Positions 1 through 8,582 of a stretch of 64,000 nt of DNA are shown here, piece after piece. The stretch lies in assembly GCA_016786615.1 (NCBI GenBank), contig JAEUVX010000009.1, positions 62,001 to 126,000 on the forward strand. Direction: 5' to 3'. The notes beneath the pieces are model-generated. The model saw only the letters and a program-made list of their open reading frames with translations. It did not search any database and was not told the origin of the DNA. Numbering within the stretch: position 1 is the first letter of the stretch; each line of letters starts with the position of its first letter. A program made the position numbers and the translations under genes. This DNA comes from Flavipsychrobacter sp. (GTDB lineage Bacteria > Bacteroidota > Bacteroidia > Chitinophagales > Chitinophagaceae).

Positions 1-831
1 GAATTGCAGATACCCCTTACGGAAATGTATTTCGTCAACACGTGTTATGTGCAGGTTGTTCAGGCTGGTCATATACCCGTTCAGCAGGTCTTCTTTCCAT
101 GCATTGGGCAACTGCGCTTTTGCCTGCCATAGCAATGATGCAATATCATATTGTGGCGGCCCCTGCATAGCACCCTGAAAATCTATGAAATAAACATCGC
201 CGTTGTGTATCATGATGTTGCGGCTCTGAAAGTCGCGGTACATCAGCATTTGCGGCTGTATGCGCCCCAGCTCTTTACTCAGTTGCTCCATTTCATACAT
301 CAGCAACCCACGGTCGTACTGTATGTTTTGCAGGTCGGCAAAGTAGTATTTGAAATACAGCAAATCAGCCATGATGGCTTTTTCGTCAAAGCTTCGTGTA
401 CTGTAGCATTGGTAATAATCAGCCTCGCGACCTGCTATCCATTGCATCTTTGCGAGTTGCTCCAGTGCTTTGTGGAAATACTGGCGAACATTGTCTGTAT
501 GGCCTTCTTTTGATAGCATATCAAACAAAGAAGTGCCACCGAGGTCTTGCTGCAGGTAGTATTTTCTGTCTTTACTGGTTGTGTATATCTGCGGAACATT
601 TATCTCATGTTTGCGCATCAATTCTGTAAAGTAGAAGTACGTATTGTTTTCCGGGATATTGGTGTTGTAAGTACCTATTGCAGATATCGTACCTGCAGAC
701 ATACGGTAATAACGCCTGTCGGAGCCTGAAACAGGCAACAGGTTGATGTTTTCGGGTTTTACACCAAAATGGTCTTCAAATAGTTTCTCTAATGAACTGA
801 TGGTTTGTGTTGATGGTTTGTTAGCGGTCAT
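1..831 (-). CDS. APH-family phosphotransferase, AmgK-like sugar kinase (partial, C-terminus off window)
   Basis: The reading frame runs from an ATG at 831 to the window edge, giving 277 residues with no stop. It shows the aminoglycoside-phosphotransferase/choline-kinase fold signature: a Brenner-type catalytic motif YRDFQSRN at residues 198-205 (Asp200 catalytic, Asn205 metal-binding) and a DFG-like IDFQGA at 216-221. The YRDFQSRN form is typical of the COG3178 family, which includes AmgK, the MurNAc/GlcNAc 1-kinase of cell-wall recycling. In other Bacteroidota this kinase can be joined to a RapZ-like domain, but the missing C-terminus prevents checking that here. The start overlaps the stop of the sixA-like gene by 4 bp (ATGA), so the two are translationally coupled. 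The family call is firm; the substrate is inferred. Confidence 0.8.
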   Translation of the reverse strand, partial: MTANKPSTQTISSLEKLFEDHFGVKPENINLLPVSGSDRRYYRMSAGTISAIGTYNTNIPENNTYFYFTELMRKHEINVPQIYTTSKDRKYYLQQDLGGTSLFDMLSKEGHTDNVRQYFHKALEQLAKMQWIAGREADYYQCYSTRSFDEKAIMADLLYFKYYFADLQNIQYDRGLLMYEMEQLSKELGRIQPQMLMYRDFQSRNIMIHNGDVYFIDFQGAMQGPPQYDIASLLWQAKAQLPNAWKEDLLNGYMTSLNNLHITRVDEIHFRKGYLQF

Positions 832-1325
832 ATATTCTTAGGATAGTCAAATAAAAATACTTGTTTGTTTGTTCTGTTAAACTCATTCCATTGTTCTGCT
901 TCAAACCTTGCACCTACCATGCCGCAAGTGGGCATATTATCTGTGCAAAACTTATCTGACAATTCATTTACAAACTCTGTAATGCCGGGGTTGTGTGCAA
1001 CTATAAATACGGTCTTTACATCGTCTGCCACTTCGTATAATACTTCTTCAAAAACACTGGGTATGCAGTGATACAGCTTTTCATACCACAATATTTTAGT
1101 GTCATCATACCCTATTGACTTGGCAATTTTTTTAGCCGTTTGTTTGGCTCGTTTTGCTGTGCTGGATATGATGAGGTCAGGCAATATATTTTGTTTTTTC
1201 AGCCTTTCGCCCATCATCGGGGCATCTTTTTCACCGCGGTCGTTCAGTGGCCTTTCAAAATCACTCTGTAAAGGATTTGCCCAGCTCGATTTCGCGTGTC
1301 TTATCATCACAAGGGTTCGTTCCAT
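828..1325 (-). CDS. sixA: SixA-like histidine phosphatase
   Basis: This 165-residue cytosolic protein belongs to the histidine phosphatase superfamily. The RHAKS motif lies at residues 9-13, with His10 as the phospho-acceptor, and a second conserved His sits in VAHNPGI. Length matches E. coli SixA (161 aa), which dephosphorylates phosphohistidine on a phosphorelay HPt domain. Bacteroidota members are usually annotated only as histidine phosphatase family, so the exact substrate is unknown. It is the middle gene of a minus-strand operon: 7 bp after the lpxH-like gene and overlapping the following kinase by 4 bp. Confidence 0.85.
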   Translation of the reverse strand: MERTLVMIRHAKSSWANPLQSDFERPLNDRGEKDAPMMGERLKKQNILPDLIISSTAKRAKQTAKKIAKSIGYDDTKILWYEKLYHCIPSVFEEVLYEVADDVKTVFIVAHNPGITEFVNELSDKFCTDNMPTCGMVGARFEAEQWNEFNRTNKQVFLFDYPKNI

Positions 1326-1332
1326 ATTGTTG

Positions 1333-2091
1333 TTACTTGCCTTTATAGTATTCCAGTTTTAAATCTTTTCCGTCAAACATACCATAGCTGTTGTAATGTA
1401 TCCAGTCGCCCAGGTTTACATACAGGCTGTTGTTTGGCAGCGGATATTCAATAGCAATATGCCTGTGTCCGAATATGAAATAATCTATCTGTTCGTGTTT
1501 CAATCTTTCCAGCGCATATTGTACCAGCCATTCTTTTTCAGGCCCCAGAAACGGGTCGTCTTCTACACTATGCTTCGGTCCAAGGCGGCTGAACCATTCT
1601 GCCATGCCTACACCCGTATCAGGATGTATGCGCCTGTATAGCCATTGCGATATTTTATTACGCAATACACTCTTCAATAGTTTATATCCGTGGTCTCCCG
1701 GACCTAAGCCGTCGCCATGAGCAATCAGAAAGCGTTTGCCATTGAACGTCCTTTCTATCGGTTCATGATGCACAGGTATATTCAGCTCTTCCTGAAAATA
1801 GCCCCGCATCCACAAGTCATGATTACCTGTAAATGCTTCAATAGGCAGCCCACTGTCACTAAGCTCTGCAAGTTTGCCCAGAAATCGTGTATAGCCTTTT
1901 GGCACTACTTTTTTGTATTCAAACCATGCATCGAAAATATCGCCTACAAGAAATAATTGTGCGGCATCATTTTTTATTTCGTCCAGCCAATGGCATAACC
2001 TTCTTTCACGGGCAAGGCTCGTTTCTCTATCGGGTATACCGAGATGAAAATCGGATGCGAAATAAATTTTTTTGCCTTCGGGTAAATCCAT
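1333..2091 (-). CDS. lpxH: UDP-2,3-diacylglucosamine diphosphatase (LpxH-type metallophosphoesterase)
   Basis: This 252-residue calcineurin-like phosphoesterase carries all five metal-binding blocks: SDFHLG (Asp14, His16), GDIFDAW, TGNHDLW, HGDG and GHRH. Length and motif spacing fit LpxH (E. coli 240 aa), which cleaves UDP-2,3-diacylglucosamine to lipid X and UMP on the inner face of the cytoplasmic membrane during lipid A synthesis. The start is the ATG at 2091. It is the first gene of a minus-strand operon with the sixA-like and kinase genes. A generic UDP-sugar pyrophosphatase of the same family is the main alternative. Confidence 0.82.
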   Translation of the reverse strand: MDLPEGKKIYFASDFHLGIPDRETSLARERRLCHWLDEIKNDAAQLFLVGDIFDAWFEYKKVVPKGYTRFLGKLAELSDSGLPIEAFTGNHDLWMRGYFQEELNIPVHHEPIERTFNGKRFLIAHGDGLGPGDHGYKLLKSVLRNKISQWLYRRIHPDTGVGMAEWFSRLGPKHSVEDDPFLGPEKEWLVQYALERLKHEQIDYFIFGHRHIAIEYPLPNNSLYVNLGDWIHYNSYGMFDGKDLKLEYYKGK

Positions 2092-2197
2092 GAATTATTG
2101 GCTCGGATGGGGCTGCAAATTACTGTAAAATAAGCAATTCACCATAGTTCGGCGATTATTAAAAGAGACTTAAAAACTGTGAGTTTGAAAAAAAATA

Positions 2198-2230
2198 TTT
2201 GGAAATCTGAAAACCCCGCATATATCTTTG
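2198..2230 (+). promoter_or_regulatory. Bacteroidota-type promoter upstream of the SAM riboswitch
   Basis: A -33 element TTTG (2198-2201) is followed after 21 bp by a -7 element TATCTTTG (2223-2230), a full match to the Bacteroidota consensus TAnnTTTG. It lies about 20 bp before the riboswitch P1 helix, so transcription would start just upstream of the aptamer. Confidence 0.75.
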
Positions 2231-2250
2231 CACCAGTTCTTTACAAAATC

Positions 2251-2363
2251 TCTTATCAAGAAAGGTGGAGGGTTATGGCCCGATGATACCTTAGCAACCT
2301 CCTCAACACACTGTGTTGAGAACTGGTGCTAATTCCATCCTGCAGCAATGCAGGGCAGATAAG
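2251..2363 (+). promoter_or_regulatory. SAM-I (S-box) riboswitch aptamer
   Basis: The closing P1 helix is formed by CTTATC (2252-2257) and GATAAG (2358-2363). The 5' strand runs into the hallmark S-box segments: AGAAAGGTGGAGGG, then CCGATGATACCTTAGCAACC, then a variable P3 hairpin (CTCAACACACTGTGTTGAG), then GGTGCTAATTCC and a CAGGGCAG strand before P1 closes. This is the standard SAM-I core including the kink-turn and SAM pocket. It precedes a Cys/Met PLP enzyme and homoserine dehydrogenase, so SAM excess should switch off methionine-branch synthesis. Confidence 0.95.
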
Positions 2364-2413
2364 TCAGACGCAAAAGTTTGCAAGTATCAACCACTGTGTT
2401 GTTCAAATAACTG

Positions 2414-2446
2414 AAAGCTCCTCTGATTTATCGGAGGAGCTTTTTT
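2414..2446 (+). terminator. Rho-independent terminator of the SAM riboswitch expression platform
   Basis: A GCTCCTC/GAGGAGC stem (2417-2423 with 2434-2440), extended by A-T pairs, is followed by a run of six T residues. It lies 50 bp after the aptamer and 100 bp before the metB-like start, as expected for transcriptional attenuation. The anti-terminator partner is probably in 2364-2413 or the 3' side of P1, but I could not fold it. Confidence 0.85.
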
Positions 2447-2547
2447 GTTGTGTATATACAGCAATAAGCTTTCCGGTAAACATCTTCTTGGTAGTGGATT
2501 GTATCGACGAAAAAAATTCGTAACAATTTAAAAACCAAAAAGATAAC

Positions 2548-3729
2548 ATGAGCAACGCAACACAACTCATCCACAGCATTCCGGTAGATCCGTTGACTGG
2601 TTCTATCTCTGTGCCTATTTACCAGACATCCACTTTCGTGCAGGATGCACCCGGCGAACACAAAGGCTACGACTATGCACGTACCAACAACCCGACCCGC
2701 GAAACACTGGAAAAAATAATAGCCCTTCTGGAAGGGGGTGAGAGAGCATCAGCATTTGCAAGCGGCCTTGCAGCCATAGACGCAGTAGTAAAACTGCTGG
2801 AAAGCGGTGACGAAATACTGGCTGTAGACGATATCTACGGTGGTGCATTCCGCCTCTTCACGCACATCTATGCAAAATTCGGTATCAAGGTAAACTACAC
2901 AGACACTACAGACATAGCTAATGTGATAGATGCCATTACCCCGAAAACAAAACTGATATGGTTGGAAACACCAACCAACCCCACGCTGAAAATCAGCGAT
3001 ATTGAAACGATTGCAAAGATTGCAAAGCAACACAACATACTGCTGTGTGTAGATAACACGTTTGCATCGCCGATATTGCAACAGCCTATCAAACTGGGTG
3101 CAGATATTGTTGTGCACAGTGCTACGAAATACCTTGGTGGCCACAGCGATTTGATTGCAGGCATCGTAGTAAGTGCTACACAGGAACTGGGCGATAAAAT
3201 CAAATTCATCCAAAATGCAAGTGGTGCTATTCTTGCCCCGCACGATAGCTGGCTGGTGATACGTGGTGTGGAAACACTGCACCTGCGTGTAAAAGAACAT
3301 AGCCGCAATGCACTGGCAGTAGCACAGTATCTGGAAAACCATCCTGCTATAGACAAAGTGTACTACCCGGGGTTGAAATCTCATCCTAACCACGACATAG
3401 CTGCAAAACAACAACTGGGCTTTGGTGGTATCGTATCCTTCACGCTGAAGAACAATACAGAAGAAGCGGCGAAGCATGTTGTCTGTAATACAAAACTGTT
3501 TAAACTGGCAGAAAGCCTTGGAGGCGTGAAGAGCCTGCTGTGCCACCCTGCACAGATGACACATAAATCTATCCCTGCAGAAAAGCGCCATGCGGCAGGT
3601 GTAGCAGATAGCCTTGTACGCCTGAGCGTAGGCCTCGAAGAAGTGGACGACCTGATACGTGATATAGAGCAGGCACTGAACAAAGCACAAACTTTCGTTG
3701 CAGAAATAAAAGTAGCTGCATTTCAATAA
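2548..3729 (+). CDS. metB: Cystathionine gamma-synthase/lyase family PLP enzyme
   Basis: This 393-residue protein is a fold-type I PLP enzyme of the Cys/Met metabolism family. Visible motifs are YARTNNPT (phosphate-binding Tyr/Arg of the neighbouring subunit), a SGLAAI loop, ETPTNP, the Asp of CVDNTFASP and the PLP lysine Lys194 in HSATKYLGG. Family members include cystathionine gamma-synthase (MetB), cystathionine gamma-lyase and O-acylhomoserine sulfhydrylase, which motifs alone do not separate. The SAM riboswitch upstream and the homoserine dehydrogenase 53 bp downstream favour a biosynthetic role (MetB or sulfhydrylase) over degradation. Confidence 0.85.
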   Translation: MSNATQLIHSIPVDPLTGSISVPIYQTSTFVQDAPGEHKGYDYARTNNPTRETLEKIIALLEGGERASAFASGLAAIDAVVKLLESGDEILAVDDIYGGAFRLFTHIYAKFGIKVNYTDTTDIANVIDAITPKTKLIWLETPTNPTLKISDIETIAKIAKQHNILLCVDNTFASPILQQPIKLGADIVVHSATKYLGGHSDLIAGIVVSATQELGDKIKFIQNASGAILAPHDSWLVIRGVETLHLRVKEHSRNALAVAQYLENHPAIDKVYYPGLKSHPNHDIAAKQQLGFGGIVSFTLKNNTEEAAKHVVCNTKLFKLAESLGGVKSLLCHPAQMTHKSIPAEKRHAAGVADSLVRLSVGLEEVDDLIRDIEQALNKAQTFVAEIKVAAFQ

Positions 3730-3782
3730 TCAAAATTACCCTTAGTGGTAAATGTCTAAACACAATAAAACAAAAGAAAACA

Positions 3783-5036
3783 ATGTCTATTCAACAGAAG
3801 AAATTAAATATCGGCCTGTTTGGCTTTGGTGTAGTAGGTACAGGTTTGTACAAGGTGTTGCAACAAACACCATCACTGAATGCGGAAATAAAAAAAGTGT
3901 GTATAAAACACCCGGAGAAAAAACGTGAAGCCCCTGAAACACTTTTCACCACAGACCCTGAATTGCTATTGAGTGATGATAGCATTAACGTAGTAGTAGA
4001 GCTGATAGATGATGCAGATGCTGCATACTACATCGTATCGCGCGCGTTGGCATCGGGCAAGGCAGTAGTAAGTGCTAATAAAAAAATGATTGCAGAACAC
4101 CTGCCTGAACTTCTTGTACTGCAAAAGAAATATGATGAGCCATTCCTTTATGAAAGTGCATGTTGCGCAAGCATTCCTGTCATCCGCAATCTGGAAGAGT
4201 ATTATGATAATGATTTGCTGCAAGGCATCAACGGTATTGTAAATGGGTCTACCAACTATATCCTTACACGTGTTTTTCAAGACAAACTGAGTTTTGAAGA
4301 TGCACTGCTGCAGGCACAGGTAGAAGGCTTTGCAGAAAGCAACCCTGCGCTGGATGTAGAAGGTATAGATGCGGTAAATAAACTGTCCATCTTGCTGACC
4401 CACGCTTATGGTATCGTATCTCATCCGTCAGAGATAATACACAGCGGTATCCAAAACCTGCAGGTACACGATGCGGTATTTGCGAAAGAAAAAGGCTACG
4501 AGATAAAACTGGTAGCACAAGCTAAGAAGCTGGTGGATGGTGATGTTGCAGCATTTGTATTGCCACAATTTGTAGATGCAACCAATCAACTGTTTAATGT
4601 TCGCAATGAATATAACGGTGTAGTGATAGAAAGTGGATTGGCAGACAAGCAGTTTTTCTATGGCAAGGGTGCCGGTAGCTTCCCTACTGCATCTGCAGTG
4701 CTGAGCGACCTGAGCGCGCTACGCTACGATTACAAATACGAATACAAGAAACTGAACAATAAAACAGCTGGAGATCTGACCAATGATTTCTTCCTGCGTG
4801 TGTATGTAAGTTTTGAAGGATTGTTTCAGGTACCGCACGAGCGTTTTGAACGTATAGAAGAATGGAGCAGCAGCGAAAAGCGTTGTCACGTGATTGGCAT
4901 CATCCGTTTCTCAAAACTGAAAGAGAGCAACTGGTGGAAGAAAAAAGGCACATCGCTGATAGTATGGCCCGATGCGTTTGTGAACAATGTAGACGAGCGC
5001 ATTCATGAAGAAGAAAGCGCACTGGCATTTGTTTAG
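3783..5036 (+). CDS. hom: Homoserine dehydrogenase
   Basis: This 417-residue cytosolic enzyme reduces aspartate semialdehyde to homoserine, the branch-point precursor of methionine and threonine. The Rossmann motif GFGVVG is at residues 14-19, the SANKKM segment carries the family's SxNK motif, and the substrate-domain signature GIVNGSTNYIL follows. There is no aspartokinase fusion. The C-terminal ~100 residues do not look like a standard ACT domain. It follows the metB-like gene by 53 bp and is probably co-transcribed under the SAM riboswitch. Its stop overlaps the stop of the convergent TIGR02757 gene by 4 bp. Confidence 0.92.
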   Translation: MSIQQKKLNIGLFGFGVVGTGLYKVLQQTPSLNAEIKKVCIKHPEKKREAPETLFTTDPELLLSDDSINVVVELIDDADAAYYIVSRALASGKAVVSANKKMIAEHLPELLVLQKKYDEPFLYESACCASIPVIRNLEEYYDNDLLQGINGIVNGSTNYILTRVFQDKLSFEDALLQAQVEGFAESNPALDVEGIDAVNKLSILLTHAYGIVSHPSEIIHSGIQNLQVHDAVFAKEKGYEIKLVAQAKKLVDGDVAAFVLPQFVDATNQLFNVRNEYNGVVIESGLADKQFFYGKGAGSFPTASAVLSDLSALRYDYKYEYKKLNNKTAGDLTNDFFLRVYVSFEGLFQVPHERFERIEEWSSSEKRCHVIGIIRFSKLKESNWWKKKGTSLIVWPDAFVNNVDERIHEEESALAFV

Positions 5037-5806
5037 AAACGTTCTTCGGCGCCCAGCCCAAACAATGCATAGTCATAAACCGCAGGGTCTTCGGGATTCA
5101 GTTCTCGAAGGCTCTGCGTTAAAGATAAAGCGTTTTGCCAGTCTGATTTTTCGTTGCGGATAAGTCTCAGACGAAACGCCACCCTGCCAACATGAACATC
5201 AAGCGGACAAACCAACTGGCGTGGACTTATTTTTTTCCATAAGCCGAAGTCCACGCCATGGTTGTCCGTTCTTACCATCCAGCGCAAATACATATTGATG
5301 CGCTTGCACGCAGATTTCCGCGCTGGTGTGGCTACATGTTTTTTTGTTCTTTCAGGATGCTCTATAGAGAAGAAGTAATTGTGAAAATGAATGAGCGCCT
5401 GCTCTACTGTTTCATACTCATAACTTGCCTCCGGCACAAAAGCATCTTCGAGGCTGTTATACTGACTGTAGTGGTATTTCAGAAAGTAAATGAAATACAG
5501 CAGGTCTGTAGCATTAAAAGTACGATGCGCGAAGCTGAGCATCTTTTTCAGGTCTATATCCTGATGATTCACCATAAAATCATGCGGGGCATCATCCATC
5601 CACTGCATTATTTTATTGGTGCTGTTGATGATGCTGGTACGGTTGCCCCACGCAAGCACAGCAGCAAACAACCCTGCAATTTCAATATCCTGGCGCTTGC
5701 TGAAGCGGTGCGGAACAACGATGGGATCGCCATTAATAAAAGAAGGCTGATTATACAGCCTTACTTTTTCATCCAATAAATATTTGAGTGCCTTGATATC
5801 CTGCAT
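5033..5806 (-). CDS. TIGR02757 (DUF2400) family protein
   Basis: This protein of about 257 residues matches the conserved TIGR02757 family, recognised by the N-terminal YNQPSFINGDPI segment, the AGLFAAVLAWGNR block and a C-terminal CPLDVHVGRVARxL-like block. That last part, together with PEDPxxYDYALFG, recalls an HhH-GPD-like helical fold of DNA glycosylases, though the biochemical role is unknown. I chose ATG 5806 over the GTG three bases upstream because an AGGTG ribosome-binding sequence directly precedes it. It lies 6 bp after the cyclophilin gene and is likely in its operon. Confidence 0.82.
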   Translation of the reverse strand: MQDIKALKYLLDEKVRLYNQPSFINGDPIVVPHRFSKRQDIEIAGLFAAVLAWGNRTSIINSTNKIMQWMDDAPHDFMVNHQDIDLKKMLSFAHRTFNATDLLYFIYFLKYHYSQYNSLEDAFVPEASYEYETVEQALIHFHNYFFSIEHPERTKKHVATPARKSACKRINMYLRWMVRTDNHGVDFGLWKKISPRQLVCPLDVHVGRVAFRLRLIRNEKSDWQNALSLTQSLRELNPEDPAVYDYALFGLGAEERF

Positions 5807-5812
5807 CACCTA

Positions 5813-6484
5813 TTAAAATATGCCCAGAAATTTCTTTTTCTTGAAGCGCACTTTTATCATTTTGATGTCTTTATTCGGCCTGTCGCGTTGGTCGCGTGCT
5901 TCTGCAGCTATTTTATCTACAACATCCATACCGTCTTCTACTATACCCAATACTGTATAGTTGCCATCCAGATGCGGTGTACCGCCTTGCGTTTTATATA
6001 TATTGCGTTGTTTAGGCGTAAACTTACGTCCTGTACGCTCTGATATGGTATTCAGCTCTTCGTCGGTATATTTTTTACCCACTACTAAATAAAACTGGCA
6101 ACCGCTTGAAGCTTTTTCAGGATTATTATCGCGTGCCATACCTATAGCACCACGTTGGTGAAAGTTAATGGCGTTAATCTCTGCGGGTACACGGTAGCCA
6201 ACGTCTCCATCACCCAAAGGCTGCCCTGCATTCGCTTTTTTAGATTCAGGGTCGCCGCCTTGTATTACAAAGTTTGGTATCACGCGGTGAAACAAGGTAC
6301 TGTCAAAGAATTTCTGCTTTGTCAGTTTAAACATATTGTCCCTGTGTTTTGGAGTGTTATCGTATAACGCCAGTACTATTTTACCATATTCGGTAGTAAT
6401 GACGATTTTCTCCTTATTGATTTTCTGGGCGATTGCAGATGTAAGTGATACAAAGGCAATAGCAGTGAGTAATAGTTTTTTCAT
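5813..6484 (-). CDS. Secreted cyclophilin-type peptidyl-prolyl isomerase
   Basis: This 223-residue protein begins with a signal peptide (charged start KK, hydrophobic core, cleavage near SAIA-Q around residues 19-20). The cyclophilin domain follows with the catalytic block FHRVIPNFVIQGGDP, and the GCQFYLV and LDGNYTVLG segments of the active site. It should catalyse proline isomerisation during folding in the periplasm. The C-terminus ends in a lysine-rich tail. Start is the ATG at 6484. The next gene on the same strand begins 6 bp later. Confidence 0.92.
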   Translation of the reverse strand: MKKLLLTAIAFVSLTSAIAQKINKEKIVITTEYGKIVLALYDNTPKHRDNMFKLTKQKFFDSTLFHRVIPNFVIQGGDPESKKANAGQPLGDGDVGYRVPAEINAINFHQRGAIGMARDNNPEKASSGCQFYLVVGKKYTDEELNTISERTGRKFTPKQRNIYKTQGGTPHLDGNYTVLGIVEDGMDVVDKIAAEARDQRDRPNKDIKMIKVRFKKKKFLGIF

Positions 6485-6570
6485 AAATACAGTATATAAA
6501 TATGCAGTTTCAATTGTTTTGTGGTGCGAACATAATTACAAAAAACTAAATTAGCATATTATTCAACACG

Positions 6571-7680
6571 ATGTCTGCAAGAAACAGAGTCAGGGGATTG
6601 GCAAAACTACTGCCGGAATGGGCTTGGAACAGAACCAAGCGCAAACCTATGACATCTTACAACCCATCGCGCGAAACATCCGGGCGTGGAGATAATGTGC
6701 ACGCCGCATATACGGTATTTGATTATGATGCTGCGGGATATGAAGAGAAAAAACTGCCCGATCAGCAATCTTGCCACCCATATCTGGATAGCGGAAAAAT
6801 TACATGGATAAATGTTGACGGGCTAAATAAGAAAGAAATAGAGAAGCTTTGCAATCACTATGGTATTCACCCGTTGGTATTGGAAGATATATTAAGTATA
6901 GGCCAGCGTGCCAAGATGGATGAGATTGATAATGTCATCTTTTGCCTGCTTCCTATGCTGTACTATAATAATGATACCGGTGAAGTAGAAACAGAGCAGG
7001 TGAGTGTAGTTTTGGGTAAAAATTTCGTTATCTCTTTTCAGGAAGACCCGGAAAGAGACGTGTTTAATCCCTTAAGAGAAAAGATAAGAACGGCAAATTC
7101 AAAGCTGAGGCATCGGCAGGCAGATTATCTATGTTATAGCCTTATAGATACTATCGTTGACAGCTACTTTCATATTATAGATAAGATAAACGAACGCATT
7201 GAAAAGCTGGAAGATACTTTACTGCTGCAGAAGGAAAGGGCGGCCCTTGAAAAAATAAGTATACTACGACGCGAAATAATATTGATCCGACGTTCAATAA
7301 ATCCTGTACGTGATTTGGTCACAGGTTTCCTATTCAGCGAAAACCCTTTGCTGGATGAACGCCATGATAAATATTATAAAGACGTACTTGACCACATTAC
7401 ACAAGCCAACGAATACGTAGAAAACCATCGGGAGATGGTGATGAACCTGCAAGACCTATCGATGAGCCAGATAAACCTGCGTATGAACGAGGTGATGAAA
7501 GTATTTACGCTACTGGCAACGTTGATGGCACCAGCAACTGTAATCGGGGGTATTTTCGGGATGAACTTTGATGTTATACCGTTAGCACATCAGCAACAAG
7601 GCTTTTATGTTACAGTCGCCATCATGCTGATAGTACCATTGGTAATGCTAATATGGTTTAAAAGAAAGGGCTGGTTCTGA
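6571..7680 (+). CDS. corA: CorA-type magnesium/cobalt transporter
   Basis: This 369-residue protein has a long cytoplasmic alpha/beta and helical domain and two C-terminal membrane helices. The selectivity-filter motif GMN sits in GGIFGMNFD at the end of the first helix, followed by the periplasmic loop and a last helix ending in a basic tail. This is the CorA pentameric channel for Mg2+/Co2+. An N-terminal extension of about 50 basic, polar residues precedes the CorA domain. Its last base overlaps the ATG of the following GT8 gene, so the glycan cluster may be read through from corA. Confidence 0.92.
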   Translation: MSARNRVRGLAKLLPEWAWNRTKRKPMTSYNPSRETSGRGDNVHAAYTVFDYDAAGYEEKKLPDQQSCHPYLDSGKITWINVDGLNKKEIEKLCNHYGIHPLVLEDILSIGQRAKMDEIDNVIFCLLPMLYYNNDTGEVETEQVSVVLGKNFVISFQEDPERDVFNPLREKIRTANSKLRHRQADYLCYSLIDTIVDSYFHIIDKINERIEKLEDTLLLQKERAALEKISILRREIILIRRSINPVRDLVTGFLFSENPLLDERHDKYYKDVLDHITQANEYVENHREMVMNLQDLSMSQINLRMNEVMKVFTLLATLMAPATVIGGIFGMNFDVIPLAHQQQGFYVTVAIMLIVPLVMLIWFKRKGWF

Positions 7681-8582
7681 TGAGGTATAATATAGCGGCA
7701 GCAGCAGATAACAACTACTTCGTACCTATGTATGTAATGTTGGTATCATTGTTCACTAATAATGAAAACAGCAGCTACAACCTATATGTATTGCATAAAG
7801 AACTAAAGGATGAATATAAGCAGGCCCTTACCATACTTGCATCGCAGCATAATTGTATTATAGAATGGCTAAATGTAAGTGATATACAAATCGGAAGCTT
7901 CTATACATCTCATTATATAACAGAAGCAGCTTACTACAGAATATATATTCCATATCTTATACCGCAATCGATAGATAGAGTATTATACCTTGATTGTGAT
8001 ATGCTGGTAATTGGCAACATTGCCGAATTATACAATACTTCATTTGATGATTGTGCGTTAGCAGCAGTTGCAGAAGCAGCGAATTATACTGAAAAATGGC
8101 TCAACATACCGGATGGATATCCGATGTTCAACTCTGGCGTTTTGTTGTTGAATCTGCCTCTATGGAGACGGGAAAGCTATGCTGATAAGCTAATTCAAAA
8201 TATAAACATCAGAAAAGAAAAATACCTGATATATGATCAGGATGCATTGAATGAATTTTTCTATAATAATGTTAAGCTCATACATCCGAAATGGAATTTC
8301 CAGACAGCTATTTATGATCCCAACAAATATGTAGTTAAAAAAAAGTACAAAATTGATTTCGATGAAATAAATAAAGAAGCCTGTATTATACATTTTACAG
8401 GACGTACAAAACCATGGCATTTTAAATGTACTCATCCGTATAGAAAGCTTTATATAAAATACACTTATAATACTCCATACAGAACATTCATTCAGAAACC
8501 CAGTATAAGGCTTGTTCTTGATAAATATATTAGTTGGTTTATTCATAAAATTGAAAGGATAATAGCAAAGCTTAATTATTAG
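7680..8582 (+). CDS. Glycosyltransferase family 8
   Basis: This 300-residue cytosolic enzyme carries the GT8 hallmarks: an N-terminal nucleotide-binding segment ending in AAADNNYF, a DxD metal motif in YLDCDMLV, the PMFNSGVLLLN block, and a C-terminal IHFTGRTKPW segment that closes over UDP-sugar. LgtC and GspA are the best known relatives (galactose or glucose transfer to LPS or surface glycans). The start codon overlaps the corA stop (TGATG). Sequence is AT-rich, especially the last 400 bp. The sugar and acceptor cannot be read from the sequence. Confidence 0.88.
   Translation: MRYNIAAAADNNYFVPMYVMLVSLFTNNENSSYNLYVLHKELKDEYKQALTILASQHNCIIEWLNVSDIQIGSFYTSHYITEAAYYRIYIPYLIPQSIDRVLYLDCDMLVIGNIAELYNTSFDDCALAAVAEAANYTEKWLNIPDGYPMFNSGVLLLNLPLWRRESYADKLIQNINIRKEKYLIYDQDALNEFFYNNVKLIHPKWNFQTAIYDPNKYVVKKKYKIDFDEINKEACIIHFTGRTKPWHFKCTHPYRKLYIKYTYNTPYRTFIQKPSIRLVLDKYISWFIHKIERIIAKLNY

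Noticed and set aside
2749..3726. Long minus-strand frame opposite the metB-like gene
   Set aside because: It is an antisense shadow of a well-supported gene, its protein is Cys/Tyr/Phe-rich with no family motif, and it has no ribosome-binding site.
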